NCBI GenBank assembly: GCA_030639305.1
Contig: DAOWCY010000070.1
Location: 1 to 30,772, forward strand
DNA from: JAGLQA01 sp023135565
GTDB taxonomy: Bacteria; Acidobacteriota; Aminicenantia; UBA2199
Direction of reading: 5' to 3'
Length of the DNA stretch: 30,772 nucleotides
Numbering within the stretch: position 1 is the stretch's first letter; each line of letters opens with the position of its first letter. This document shows positions 14,634-22,970 of this stretch, one piece after another. The translations under genes and the position numbers were made by a program. The notes under the pieces are model-generated. The model was given only the letters and a program-made list of their open reading frames with translations. It was not told where the DNA came from and made no database searches.

Positions 14634-15938
14634 TTATTCGATGCCGGCAGTCTTTTCAAGCATTGCCGTGGTCAATGACTTGGGACGCTCGATGGCATAA
14701 CCGAGAGCACGATCCCAGACGATGTTGGCTGCAACACCGATAGCACGACCAACTCCGAAAAGAACTGTGTAAAACTCGTATTCCGTGATACCGTAAAACC
14801 ACTGGATAACACCGGATTGGGCGTCCACATTAGGCCAGGGGTTCTTGGCCTTGCCCTGCTTTTCCAGGATGGGCGGAGTCACTTTGTAAAGGACGTCTAC
14901 ATACTTGAAAATAGGATCATCAGGCAAATGCTTGAGACAAAACTCACGCTGCGTCTGGTAACGGGGATCCGTTTTCCTGAGCACCGCATGTCCGAAACCG
15001 GGGATTACCTGACCCGAATTCAAAGTATCCCAGACGAATTTTTTCATCTCTTCTTCGCTGGGGGTCTTGCCGCCCATCTTGTCCATAACTCCCTGCATCC
15101 AGCGCAGCACGTTCTCATTGGCCAGCCCGTGCAAAGGCCCGGCCAGGGCGTTAACCATCCCGGATATGGCATAATACATGTCGGATAAGGTGCTGCCGAT
15201 TAAATGACCGGTATGGGCGCTGGCATTGCCGCTTTCATGGTCGCTGTGCAGCAAAAAATACATCCTGGACACGTCGTCATAAGGCTTGTCGATGCCCATC
15301 ATATGAGCAAAATTACCACCCATATCCAGTTCGGGATTCGGCGCGATAATATCACCATCCTTATACTTCCAACGGTAAATAAACGCTGCGATTTCGGGAA
15401 GCCGGGCCAACAGGTTCAGGGCATCTTCATAAGTGGGATCCCAATGATCCATCTTGCCGAGACCTTCGTTTAACTTTTTGGCAAATTCCGATTCCCTCTG
15501 CATACCTACGATAGCCGCCGAAAACATGGCCATGGGATGCGAGTCCTTAGGCATGGCACGCAGCATATCGAACACATAGGCCGGTACTTTGCTCCTTTTT
15601 TTGAACTCCGCCGCCAACTCTTTGATATCAGCCTCAGTGGGGATGTCGCCGGTTAACAGCAGGTAAATGTGGGCTTCCACATAGGGCATTTCACTACCGG
15701 GGACTTTGGGAAGCTTGTCTAAACATTCGGGGATGGTATAACCGCGGAAACGGATACCTTCAAAAGGATCTAAATAAGATATGTCGGTAGTCAGGCATCT
15801 AACTCCTCTCATGCCGCCGATACACTGGGCAATGGTTACTTCTCCGACTTTTTTATCGCCATGTTCTTTTACCAACTTGGTGGTCCTGGGACGGTGGGCT
15901 TTGATTTTTTCATGTAATTTTTCTTTTAAATTTGACAT
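14634..15938 (-). CDS. gltA: Citrate synthase, mitochondrial-like type
   Basis: 434 aa. Condenses oxaloacetate and acetyl-CoA to citrate. Catalytic and binding residues map well on the pig enzyme: H234 in SDHESGN, H270 in GPLHGLANENV, H317 in GFGHAVLRKTDPRY and D372 in NVDAQSGV. The long N-terminal helical region and overall length are those of the type shared with mitochondria, not of the NADH-inhibited hexameric type of E. coli. AAGGAG lies 5 nt before ATG. It follows mdh by 72 bp, a gap containing a small hairpin (15964-15978), and ends in a strong terminator. Confidence 0.95.
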   Translation of the reverse strand: MSNLKEKLHEKIKAHRPRTTKLVKEHGDKKVGEVTIAQCIGGMRGVRCLTTDISYLDPFEGIRFRGYTIPECLDKLPKVPGSEMPYVEAHIYLLLTGDIPTEADIKELAAEFKKRSKVPAYVFDMLRAMPKDSHPMAMFSAAIVGMQRESEFAKKLNEGLGKMDHWDPTYEDALNLLARLPEIAAFIYRWKYKDGDIIAPNPELDMGGNFAHMMGIDKPYDDVSRMYFLLHSDHESGNASAHTGHLIGSTLSDMYYAISGMVNALAGPLHGLANENVLRWMQGVMDKMGGKTPSEEEMKKFVWDTLNSGQVIPGFGHAVLRKTDPRYQTQREFCLKHLPDDPIFKYVDVLYKVTPPILEKQGKAKNPWPNVDAQSGVIQWFYGITEYEFYTVLFGVGRAIGVAANIVWDRALGYAIERPKSLTTAMLEKTAGIE

Positions 15939-16010
15939 AATTTCTCCTTAATTTTTTGTTTTAGATGATAGGATCATCCGCTTACATTAAATAATCGGTC
16001 AAAATAACCG

Positions 16011-16949
16011 CTACTTCAAGTTATCAACGATTTCGCAAACTTCTTTTACATGATCCGCCGATTTTTTCAATGCCGCTTTTTCATCTTCAGTTAAGTCAAA
16101 TTCAACGATCTCTTCGATACCGTTCCGGCCTAATTTTACCGGTACACCGACAAATAAGCCCTCGATGCCGTATTCTCCGTGAAGAATAGCATGACAGGGT
16201 AAAATCATTTTTTTGTCCTTGATAATCGATTCGGTCATCATTACAGTACCCGCGGCCGGAGCCCAATAAGCGCTGGTGCCGAGCAGCTTTACGATTTCAC
16301 CGCCGCCTTTTTTGGTCCTGGCGATAATAGCGTCGAGCTTGTCTTTCTCCACTACCCCGGGAGTAGGCTGACCGCCGACTAATGAAAACCTGGGCAGGGG
16401 AACCATATCGTCGCCGTGGCTGCCCAGGGTCATACCCTGGATATTCTTGATGGAAACCCCGGTCTCCATACCTAAGAAACACATGAAACGGGTGGAATCC
16501 AACACTCCGGCCTGGCCGATAATCCGGTTGTCCGGGAAACCGGTGATCTTTTTGCACATATAGGTCATGGCGTCTAAAGGATTGGCTACCACGATAACGA
16601 TACTATCAGGAGCAAATTTCTTAATTTTTCCCGCCACATCCTTCATGATAGGAGTGTTTTGACCGATCAGGTCTTCCCTGGTCATACCGGGTTTCCTGGG
16701 AAAGCCGGCTGTCATAATAACGATGTCCGAGTCTTTCATGTCCGCAAAGTCGTTGGAACCGATAATTTTAGTATCGTAACCAAGTACCGGCGCCGCTTCC
16801 ATCATGTCCAGGGCTTTGCCCTGCGGCATGTTCTCTACGATGTCGAGCAGCACAACTTCGTCGGCCAATTCTTTCATGGCGAGGATGAACGCTGTGGATT
16901 CGCCCACATGCCCGCCACCGATAACAGTAATTTTTGTTTTGGCTAACAT
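16011..16949 (-). CDS. mdh: Malate dehydrogenase (NAD, lactate-dehydrogenase-like type)
   Basis: 312 aa. Oxidises malate to oxaloacetate, the substrate of the citrate synthase encoded next. The Rossmann loop GGGHVGES (11-18) and Asp36 at the end of the second strand indicate NAD. Substrate-binding arginines are R85, R91 and R154, and the catalytic pair is D151 and H178 (GSHGD). The Arg at the active-site loop (FPRKPGM) marks malate rather than lactate specificity. AAGGAGG lies 7 nt before ATG. Likely one operon with gltA. Confidence 0.95.
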   Translation of the reverse strand: MLAKTKITVIGGGHVGESTAFILAMKELADEVVLLDIVENMPQGKALDMMEAAPVLGYDTKIIGSNDFADMKDSDIVIMTAGFPRKPGMTREDLIGQNTPIMKDVAGKIKKFAPDSIVIVVANPLDAMTYMCKKITGFPDNRIIGQAGVLDSTRFMCFLGMETGVSIKNIQGMTLGSHGDDMVPLPRFSLVGGQPTPGVVEKDKLDAIIARTKKGGGEIVKLLGTSAYWAPAAGTVMMTESIIKDKKMILPCHAILHGEYGIEGLFVGVPVKLGRNGIEEIVEFDLTEDEKAALKKSADHVKEVCEIVDNLK

Positions 16950-17003
16950 ATTTATTCCTCCTTGTTTGAATAATATTATATGTTGTTGTAAAACTAATAT
17001 AAA

Positions 17004-17032
17004 AATATAAACAAATTAGAAACGAATGTCAA
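17004..17032 (-). promoter_or_regulatory. Promoter of the mdh-gltA unit
   Basis: On the minus strand TTGACA (17032-17027), a 17-bp spacer and TATATT (17009-17004), about 55 bp before the mdh start. Confidence 0.65.
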
Positions 17033-17261
17033 CTGTTTTTCCCTAATACTCTAAAAAATTTGTAAAAAAAAATTCTTTTCTGTGTACCGGTGATTCCAAC
17101 TCTCTTTAAAAGGTGTAGAAAACGAACGAGTCGTTAATGGCTTAACGATTTTTCGGTTTACTTATGCCTGCGGGTTATCTTAAAAGTGTTGATAATAGAG
17201 GCTGTCCACGATGCCCCCGGTCTCCCCCAAAAAAAAGAATCTATGTAATGAAAAGCCGGCG

Positions 17262-17289
17262 GCTGAATGCCGAATGCCGAAAGCTGAAA
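17262..17289. repeat. Heptamer repeat, four units
   Basis: GCTGAAT, GCCGAAT, GCCGAAA, GCTGAAA in succession. Related units (GCCGACT, GCCGAAT) lie at 19925-19938. Confidence 0.65.
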
Positions 17290-17296
17290 GCTATCG

Positions 17297-17335
17297 GAGA
17301 AGCGGGAGGAGCGATCAAAATTCCTCCCGCTTCTC
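17297..17335 (-). terminator. Perfect 14-bp stem-loop after maeB
   Basis: GAGAAGCGGGAGGA (17297-17310) is the exact complement of TCCTCCCGCTTCTC (17322-17335), with an 11-nt loop, starting 7 bp after the maeB stop codon. No T-run follows on the minus strand, so it may protect the mRNA 3' end or act with other factors rather than be an intrinsic terminator. Confidence 0.6.
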
Positions 17336-17342
17336 TCGATAT

Positions 17343-19589
17343 CTACTGCTGTGCGTCTACTACGGCAATAGAGGTTAGGTTGACTATATCGTCTACCGAA
17401 GCGCCCAATTGCAGCGCATGGATGGATTTGTTCATACCCATCAGGATGGGGCCCACAGCCTTGGCTCCGCCGAGCTTCTCCATTAACTTGTAGGCGATGT
17501 TGCCGGAATTGAGATCGGGGAAAATCAGCACGTTGGCTTTTTCCTTTAATCTACTGAAGGGGTAGGTGGAGTTCAGGATTTCGGGGTCTACGGCGGTATT
17601 GGCCTGCATTTCACCTTCGATAATCAAATCGGGTTTTTTCTTCTTGACTATATCGGTGGCCCGCTGCACCTTTTCCGCGTAGGGGTGTTTCGTGCTGCCG
17701 AAATTGGAGAAAGAGAGCATGGCTACTTTGGGTTCGAAACCGAAGCGGCGCACGGTTTCGGAGGTTTCGATGGCGATTTCAGCCAGGTCTTCAGCCGTGG
17801 GGTCGATGTTCACCGTGGTGTCGGCAAAGAACATGACGTCATCTTTAAAGATCATCATATAAAGACCGCATACTTTGGTAAACCCGGGTCTCATGCGTAC
17901 TACTTGCAGCGCCGGCCTGATAGTGCGGGGATAACTCATGGTCAAACCGGACACCATGCCGTCGGCGTCGCCGAGACGAACCATCATGGATGCGAAATAA
18001 GTGTAACTGCGCATCATCTCGTTGGCTGCACCGCGGGTCATTCCATCCCTCTGCCTCATTTTGAAGAATTCATCCGTATACTTGTCGAATTTTTCGTATA
18101 TTTTCGGTTCGATGATGGTGACGTCTTTCAGGCAGTGCAGTTCGAGTTCCGCGGCCTTTTTCTCGATCTCATCTCTCTTGCCTAAGAGTATCGGTTCGGC
18201 AATGCCTTCGTCGCAGATAACCTGGGCGGCGCGGAGAATCTTCTCTTCGCTGCCTTCCGGGAAAACGATCCTTTTGGGTCGCGATTTGGCCTTTTCGATA
18301 AAGATGCGCATAACCTGCCTGCTCTTGCCTAAACGGGCCTCCAGGAGGCGTTTGTACTCTTCGATGTCGATCTTTCTCTTGGCTGCGCCGGTTTCCATAG
18401 CGGCTTGAGCCACTGCCGAAGCTTCCCAGATCAAGACCCGGGGATCGAAGGGTTTGGGAATGACGTAATCGCGTCCGAATTTGATGGGTTTATCGCCATA
18501 GGCTTTGATAACCGAATCGGGGACATCTTCTTTAGCCAGTGCGGCCAGGGCCCGTGCGGCTGCCACTTTCATCTCTTCGTTGATGACCGTGGATCTGACG
18601 TCTAAAGCGCCTCTAAAAATAAAAGGAAAACCTAATACATTGTTCACCTGGTTGGGGAAATCGGAACGCCCGGTGCCCATAATCAGGTCTTTTCTTACGC
18701 TGACCGCGTCATCATAGGTGATTTCCGGGTTGGGGTTGGCCATGGCATAGATGATGGGTTTATCGTTCATGGAGGCCACCATCTCTTTCGATACCACATT
18801 GGCTACGGACACGCCGACAAACACATCGGCGCCTTTGATCGCATCGGCCAGTGTCCTGGCATTCGTATCCTGTGCATAAACCTCTTTGTAACGATTCATG
18901 CCCTGTTCCCTACCTTTGTAGATGACGCCTTTGGAATCGCACATCATGATATTTTCTCTTTTAATGCCCAGTTTCACATAAAAATTGGCAGTGGCAATAC
19001 CGGAAGCTCCGGCGCCGTTCAATACGACCCGCACTTTGTCGATATCTTTTTCCTGCAGTTCTAAGGCGTTGAGCAGCCCGGCGCCGGAAATAATGGCAGT
19101 GCCGTGCTGGTCATCGTGAAATACCGGGATACCCATTTCTTTTTTCAAGGTCTCTTCGATGTGAAAACATTCGGGAGCTTTAATATCTTCTAAGTTAATA
19201 CCGCCGAAAGTGGGTTCCAATAATTTACATAATTTGATTATTTCTTCGGGGTCTTCAGTATCGACCTCTATGTCGAACACGTCGATATCGGCAAAACGCT
19301 TAAATAAAACACCTTTTCCTTCCATTACCGGTTTCCCGGCCAGGGCGCCGATGTTGCCCAGTCCTAATACGGCGGTGCCGTTGCTGATAACAGCTACCAG
19401 GTTACCTTTTGCGGTGTAGTTATATGCTTCTTCAGGATTTTTTTCAATTTCTAAGCAGGGATCGGCCACACCGGGAGTATAAGCTAAAGATAAGTCTTTT
19501 TGGGTCACGCAGGGTTTGGTTGCCACCACTTCGATCTTACCTTTCTTTCCTTTTGAGTGATAATCTAATGCCTCTTGTTTTGTAATCAT
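17343..19589 (-). CDS. maeB: NADP-type malic enzyme with phosphotransacetylase-like domain
   Basis: 748 aa from ATG 19589, with GAGG 7 nt upstream; the frame opens 22 codons earlier, but that extension lacks a Shine-Dalgarno site. The malic enzyme half (1-420) has Y37 in LAYTPGVA, the substrate/metal segment NLEDIKAP (132-139), DDQHGTA (159-165) and a Rossmann loop GAGASG (192-197). The C-terminal half (about 430-748) is a phosphate acetyltransferase-like domain, which in MaeB proteins is usually regulatory (acetyl-CoA inhibition) rather than catalytic. The reaction is oxidative decarboxylation of malate to pyruvate. An inverted repeat CACTC/GAGTG (19634-19652) lies upstream and might be an operator. 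Confidence 0.93.
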   Translation of the reverse strand: MITKQEALDYHSKGKKGKIEVVATKPCVTQKDLSLAYTPGVADPCLEIEKNPEEAYNYTAKGNLVAVISNGTAVLGLGNIGALAGKPVMEGKGVLFKRFADIDVFDIEVDTEDPEEIIKLCKLLEPTFGGINLEDIKAPECFHIEETLKKEMGIPVFHDDQHGTAIISGAGLLNALELQEKDIDKVRVVLNGAGASGIATANFYVKLGIKRENIMMCDSKGVIYKGREQGMNRYKEVYAQDTNARTLADAIKGADVFVGVSVANVVSKEMVASMNDKPIIYAMANPNPEITYDDAVSVRKDLIMGTGRSDFPNQVNNVLGFPFIFRGALDVRSTVINEEMKVAAARALAALAKEDVPDSVIKAYGDKPIKFGRDYVIPKPFDPRVLIWEASAVAQAAMETGAAKRKIDIEEYKRLLEARLGKSRQVMRIFIEKAKSRPKRIVFPEGSEEKILRAAQVICDEGIAEPILLGKRDEIEKKAAELELHCLKDVTIIEPKIYEKFDKYTDEFFKMRQRDGMTRGAANEMMRSYTYFASMMVRLGDADGMVSGLTMSYPRTIRPALQVVRMRPGFTKVCGLYMMIFKDDVMFFADTTVNIDPTAEDLAEIAIETSETVRRFGFEPKVAMLSFSNFGSTKHPYAEKVQRATDIVKKKKPDLIIEGEMQANTAVDPEILNSTYPFSRLKEKANVLIFPDLNSGNIAYKLMEKLGGAKAVGPILMGMNKSIHALQLGASVDDIVNLTSIAVVDAQQ

Positions 19590-19949
19590 TTTAAAGCCTC
19601 GCTTTATATTGAATTTTTTAATTATAATTCTAACACTCCTTATAGAAGAGTGCAAGAAAAATAGTTAAAAAAAAAATTATTACCCACTGCGTGGGCGAGC
19701 GTTGAGGGGCTGCATTAATTATCTATCATTAGATCATCACTTTTCCCACTGCTTATGTGAAAATCCCAGCTAATCGCTTGTAGGCCCCGGGGAGCAGCGC
19801 GGGGGCCTATGAGGGGGCTGCCTATCGAGACAAGATAGTCGAATACAATATTCTATTATAGACTTGTGCCTGTTTCGTGAAAATCTTATGGCAAGTTTTT
19901 TCGTCTTATTGCCGAAAACTAAATGCCGACTGCCGAATGCTCGTTATAG
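19590..19949. other. Intergenic region between maeB and icd with hairpins
   Basis: Holds TAGGCCCC (19781-19788) exactly complementary to GGGGCCTA (19802-19809) with a 13-nt loop, a terminator-like hairpin near 19667-19695 and heptamer units at 19925-19938. No open frame looks coding. Confidence 0.5.
19667..19695 (-). terminator. Hairpin with T-run, possible terminator of icd
   Basis: On the minus strand CCCAC-GCA-GTGGG (19695-19683), then TAATAA and ten T. It lies about 255 bp beyond the icd stop and just upstream of maeB, so it could end readthrough from icd. Confidence 0.45.
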
Positions 19950-21143
19950 TTATTGGAAACTCTGCCACTTCTTTTCTAAATCGGGAAGCTCGATGGTCTC
20001 CATCAGGTAATCGCTGTACTCTTTGCCGGTACAACCGTCGGACCTGCCGGTAAGAACCAATTTTTTCTCATATTGGCCGCAGATGTCTAAGGCCATCTCT
20101 AATTTTCTGCCGTTTTCCTGGAAACCGGTATGGTTTAAAAGCAGGGCGGCGGCGCGGATCATACTGCAGGGATCGGCATATTTTGCCCGGCCTTCTTTTA
20201 CCATCCTGGGGGCGGAACCGTGGATAGCTTCGAACATGGCATACTGTTTGCCGATATTGGCGCTGCCGGCGGTTCCCACGCCACCCTGGAATTCGGCGGC
20301 TTCGTCGGTGAGGATGTCGCCGTAAAGATTGGGCATCACCATAACACGGAACTGGGTGCGCCGTTTGGGATCAACCAATTTTGCGGTCATAATGTCGATA
20401 TACCAATCGTCTACTTCGAGCTCGGGGTATTCTTCAGCCAATTTATAACCGGTTTCTAAGAACTTGCCGTCCGTGGTTTTAATCACGTTGGCTTTGGTTA
20501 CCATGGTGACTTTTTTGATGTTATTCTTTTTGGCATAATCGAAAGCCAACCGGATAATCCTTTCGGCTCCCTGGCCGGTGATAACTTTGAAATCGAAAGT
20601 CAAATCATCGGAAACAGCCACTCCTCTGCTGCCCAACACATAGGCGCCTTCGGTGTTTTCCCTGAAAAACATCCAGTCGATGCCTTCCCGGGGCACTTTC
20701 ACCGGCCGCACGTTGGCGAATAAATCGAGCTGCTTGCGCAGGGCTACGTTGGCACTCTCGATATTGGGCCAGGGGTCGCCTTTACGGGGCGTGGTGGTGG
20801 GCCCTTTTAAGGTGACATGGCACTGCTTGATTTCCTCCATCACATCGTCGGGGATGGCTTTACCCTTTTCGGCCCTGTTCTCGATGGTCAAACCTGCGAT
20901 ATTCCTGAACTCTACTTTACCTGCTTTCTCTTCATCTTTTAATAAAAATTCGAGAATGCGGCGCGACTCTTCAGCAATAAAAGGGCCGATGCCGTCACCG
21001 CCGAGAATGCCGATAATGATTGGTTTTAAGGTTCCGTAATCGATCCAATCCTGGGCCTGTTTCATGGCCTCGACTCTTTCTAACTGCTCTTTTACCAGTT
21101 GTTTGAAATGGTCGCCGGCCTTTTCGATTAAATCATTTCCCAT
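19950..21143 (-). CDS. icd: Isocitrate/isopropylmalate-family dehydrogenase, probably isocitrate dehydrogenase
   Basis: 397 aa. Family features in order: GGDGIGP (48-54), the substrate arginines R136, R146 and R161 (within ENTEG context), K217 in VTKANV, the metal aspartates D276 and D280 in NLYGDILTDEAA, and HGSAP (308-312) of the nucleotide site. The reaction is oxidative decarboxylation of isocitrate to 2-oxoglutarate. An N-terminal extension of about 40 residues precedes the core. The TCA neighbours (gltA, mdh, maeB) favour isocitrate over isopropylmalate or homoisocitrate. NAD rather than NADP use cannot be settled by eye. AAGGAGG precedes ATG, and a promoter is seen upstream. Confidence 0.85.
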   Translation of the reverse strand: MGNDLIEKAGDHFKQLVKEQLERVEAMKQAQDWIDYGTLKPIIIGILGGDGIGPFIAEESRRILEFLLKDEEKAGKVEFRNIAGLTIENRAEKGKAIPDDVMEEIKQCHVTLKGPTTTPRKGDPWPNIESANVALRKQLDLFANVRPVKVPREGIDWMFFRENTEGAYVLGSRGVAVSDDLTFDFKVITGQGAERIIRLAFDYAKKNNIKKVTMVTKANVIKTTDGKFLETGYKLAEEYPELEVDDWYIDIMTAKLVDPKRRTQFRVMVMPNLYGDILTDEAAEFQGGVGTAGSANIGKQYAMFEAIHGSAPRMVKEGRAKYADPCSMIRAAALLLNHTGFQENGRKLEMALDICGQYEKKLVLTGRSDGCTGKEYSDYLMETIELPDLEKKWQSFQ

Positions 21144-21214
21144 TTGTTTACCTCCTTTGGTGAATTAAATTTGTCTTTTGCATGATGTTTATTTAAAAAT
21201 TAGGCTACTTCCCT

Positions 21215-21243
21215 ATTCTATACCTTTTAATAGGAAAAATCAA
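21215..21243 (-). promoter_or_regulatory. Promoter of icd
   Basis: On the minus strand TTGATT (21243-21238), a 17-bp spacer and TAGAAT (21220-21215), 71 bp before the icd start. Confidence 0.45.
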
Positions 21244-21448
21244 GCTGTAATCAATGTTCAATGCAGTCTGCCCGTTCCGCAAGCTTTCCCAACCGCGGCA
21301 GCTCGTGATTTTCCAGCGTCCACAACCCGGCAGAGATATGCAGTACAACTAAAGTTTTATATTTGCGGAAAGCAGCAGTCTCAAACATACAACTAAAGTC
21401 CTATATTATAAAAAAAGAAGTAATACCAAAAATACAACTTTCGACCAA

Positions 21449-21476
21449 TTGATTTTCGGAATTTCGGGTGCATAAT
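21449..21476 (+). promoter_or_regulatory. Promoter of the cysteine peptidase gene
   Basis: TTGATT (21449-21454), a 16-bp spacer and CATAAT (21471-21476), giving a leader of about 75 nt before ATG 21558. Confidence 0.45.
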
Positions 21477-21557
21477 ACTATCATGAAAGATAAGGACAAC
21501 AAAACGACGATGCATTTCAGCATTGCAATAAATAAAAAATCAAGGAGGTTTTTTCAA

Positions 21558-22445
21558 ATGAAAAAATTATTATTTGTGTTATTAGTGTTTTCTTTGGTAC
21601 TGGGCCTGCAAGCACATGCCGCGGACGACGAATTCGGCTCCTTCGCAAAAAGGGATGAACTGAGACTCAAACTGGCAACCATGCGTGCGGAACTGAAAGC
21701 CCAGGGTCACGATTTTGCAGTAGATTTCAACCCTGCCATGCAGTACACCATCGAACAGCTCTGCAACTTCAAACCGGGATTAAGACCGGTAATGAAAGAA
21801 GAGCAGCCCATCAGCAGGATCAAAGTAAAACCCACCCCTCCCCCGGGAGATGAATCTTATATCGCTGATTATACCAGCGTAAGAAACCAGGGAAGCTGCG
21901 GTAGCTGCTGGGCTTTTTCCACTGCCGGCGTGTTCGAATCCGTTCTCTTAAAGAACGGTATCACCGCCGACCTTTCGGAGCAGTGGCTGGTTTCCTGTAA
22001 TACCGATGGCTGGGGCTGCAACGGCGGCTGGTTTGCCAACGATTATTACATTAACCCCGGCGCTGTTGTAGAAAAATGCTTCCGTTACAAAGCATCCGAC
22101 CTTCCCTGCAAAGACACCTGTCCTTATGAGTATATAGCCACCGGTCAGGGCAGCGCATCCAATGTAGCCGCCATCAAAGGCGCGATCCAGGATTGGGGCG
22201 GCGTATCCTGCGCCGTTACCGTTACCTCTTACTTCCAGGCATATTCAGGCGGCACATTCACCTATGACACCAACTTGCAGGTTAACCACGCAGTGCTCCT
22301 GGTAGGCTGGGACGACAGCTTAGGTTCAGCCGGCGCCTGGAGAATGAAAAACTCCTGGGGCACCGGTTGGGGCGAAGGCGGCATGATGTGGATCGCTTAC
22401 GGCGCCAGCAACATCGGCTACGGCGGCAACTATCTGAAATACTAA
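21558..22445 (+). CDS. Secreted papain-family (C1) cysteine peptidase
   Basis: 295 aa. ATG 21558 is chosen because AAGGAGG lies 9 nt upstream and a classical signal peptide begins there (hydrophobic 4-17, AHA cleavage site at 19-21); the frame is open 30 codons earlier but without such signals. A short propeptide (22-95) is followed by the mature domain: oxyanion Gln111 and nucleophile Cys117 in QGSCGSCWAF, His244 in NHAVLLVGWD and Asn265 in KNSWGTGWGE. Extra cysteines (115, 147, 154, 174, 184, 188 and 218) suggest disulfides, as in exported papains. It should degrade proteins outside the cytoplasm. It is a single gene with its own promoter and strong terminator. Confidence 0.92.
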   Translation: MKKLLFVLLVFSLVLGLQAHAADDEFGSFAKRDELRLKLATMRAELKAQGHDFAVDFNPAMQYTIEQLCNFKPGLRPVMKEEQPISRIKVKPTPPPGDESYIADYTSVRNQGSCGSCWAFSTAGVFESVLLKNGITADLSEQWLVSCNTDGWGCNGGWFANDYYINPGAVVEKCFRYKASDLPCKDTCPYEYIATGQGSASNVAAIKGAIQDWGGVSCAVTVTSYFQAYSGGTFTYDTNLQVNHAVLLVGWDDSLGSAGAWRMKNSWGTGWGEGGMMWIAYGASNIGYGGNYLKY

Positions 22446-22487
22446 TCATTAAGCCGGAAAAGAATAGAAGTACGCAATAAAAAAAAG

Positions 22488-22519
22488 GCCTCACCCTCCC
22501 CGGGTGGGGCTTTTTTTTT
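22488..22519 (+). terminator. Strong rho-independent terminator of the peptidase gene
   Basis: GCCTCACCC (22488-22496) pairs with GGGTGGGGC (22502-22510) (9 bp with one G-U), 5-nt loop, then nine T. An A-run precedes the stem, so it could work in both directions. Confidence 0.9.
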
Positions 22520-22580
22520 GCAAATAATTTGTGAAAGTTTGCTATAACAACAAACTTTCGAGTTAACCGGAGCATTGCGA

Positions 22581-22670
22581 AATTAGCAATTAGCATTGAA
22601 GATTTAGCATCGGACAGCAGCGGCTTTTGTCGGATTTGATATGCTAAATGCTAACTGTTTAAATGCTAAT
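22581..22670. repeat. Opposed heptamer repeats forming a long imperfect hairpin
   Basis: Left arm: AATTAGC, AATTAGC, ATTGAAG, ATTTAGC. Right arm: TGCTAAA, TGCTAAC, TGTTTAA and ATGCTAATTG. The arms are complementary (for example ATTTAGCAT with ATGCTAAAT), separated by about 30 bp. Confidence 0.6.
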
Positions 22671-22744
22671 TGTTTTCCCTCATGGGCTGGGTGCGCCGCA
22701 CCCCGCCGACCCCTTTTTGATCTCATATGAAATAGAAGTAATAA

Positions 22745-22771
22745 GTGTAAAAAAATTACACCTTTTTTTTT
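22745..22771 (+). terminator. Second terminator-like hairpin, without an obvious gene
   Basis: GTGTAA (22745-22750), TTACAC (22756-22761), then C and nine T. No gene ends directly before it; it may terminate readthrough from the peptidase gene or a small RNA from the repeat region. Confidence 0.6.
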
Positions 22772-22779
22772 CTACTGTT

Positions 22780-22935
22780 TAACCCGGCCGGTAAAATAGA
22801 CACACAACCGGTGCCGCGGGATAAAAACGTAAGGCCGGGGCTAAGAGTTAGATATATCAAGCCTTTCGGCTGCCGGTGTACTTTTTCATCCCGTTACCGG
22901 GTTAGATATAGGGCGCGATTCTATAGGGTGGCACC
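22780..22935 (+). ncRNA. Candidate structured leader RNA of the PilZ gene
   Basis: Two nested perfect stems: TAACCCGG (22780-22787) with CCGGGTTA (22897-22904), and CGGGAT (22817-22822) with ATCCCG (22888-22893). Inside are a small AGCC-TTTC-GGCT hairpin (22860-22871) and a segment ACGTAAGGCC (22827-22836) that resembles ACGCAAAGCC of the c-di-GMP-I riboswitch. GGTGCC (22810-22815) could pair with GGCACC (22930-22935) as a pseudoknot. The rest does not fit the c-di-GMP-I consensus, so identity is open. Confidence 0.35.
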
Positions 22936-22970
22936 AAAATTGCATATTTTGTGTTTGACAGGTGATTTGC

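Larger units (their letters stand above)
16950..17342. other. 393-bp intergenic region between mdh and maeB
   Basis: Contains the mdh promoter (17004-17032), a small hairpin CGTTAA-TGGC-TTAACG followed by ATTTTT (17132-17153), a heptamer repeat array (17262-17289) and a strong stem-loop next to the maeB stop. No convincing gene; the frame from 17164 is not protein-like. Confidence 0.6.
21144..21557. other. Divergent intergenic region between icd and the cysteine peptidase gene
   Basis: 414 bp with one promoter for each side. The central part (21260-21440) contains two copies of ACAACTAAAGT (21346-21356 and 21390-21400), 44 bp apart and followed by a similar CTATATT-type tract. The frames seen here lack Shine-Dalgarno sites and protein-like composition. 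Confidence 0.5.
22446..22970. other. 525-bp intergenic region rich in repeats and hairpins
   Basis: In order: the peptidase terminator, an exact inverted repeat GAAAGTTTG/CAAACTTTC (22533-22559), opposed heptamer repeats (22581-22670), hairpin GGGTGC-GCC-GCACCC region (22689-22703), a second terminator (22745-22771), and a possibly structured leader (22780-22935). No gene is seen. Confidence 0.6.

Noticed and set aside
17164..17493. Open frame on the plus strand between mdh and maeB
   Set aside because: It overlaps the maeB 3' end in antisense, crosses heptamer repeats and a stem-loop, and lacks a Shine-Dalgarno site.
19781..19809. TAGGCCCC/GGGGCCTA hairpin as a terminator
   Set aside because: Perfect 8-bp stem but no T-run on either strand; left as a hairpin of unknown role.
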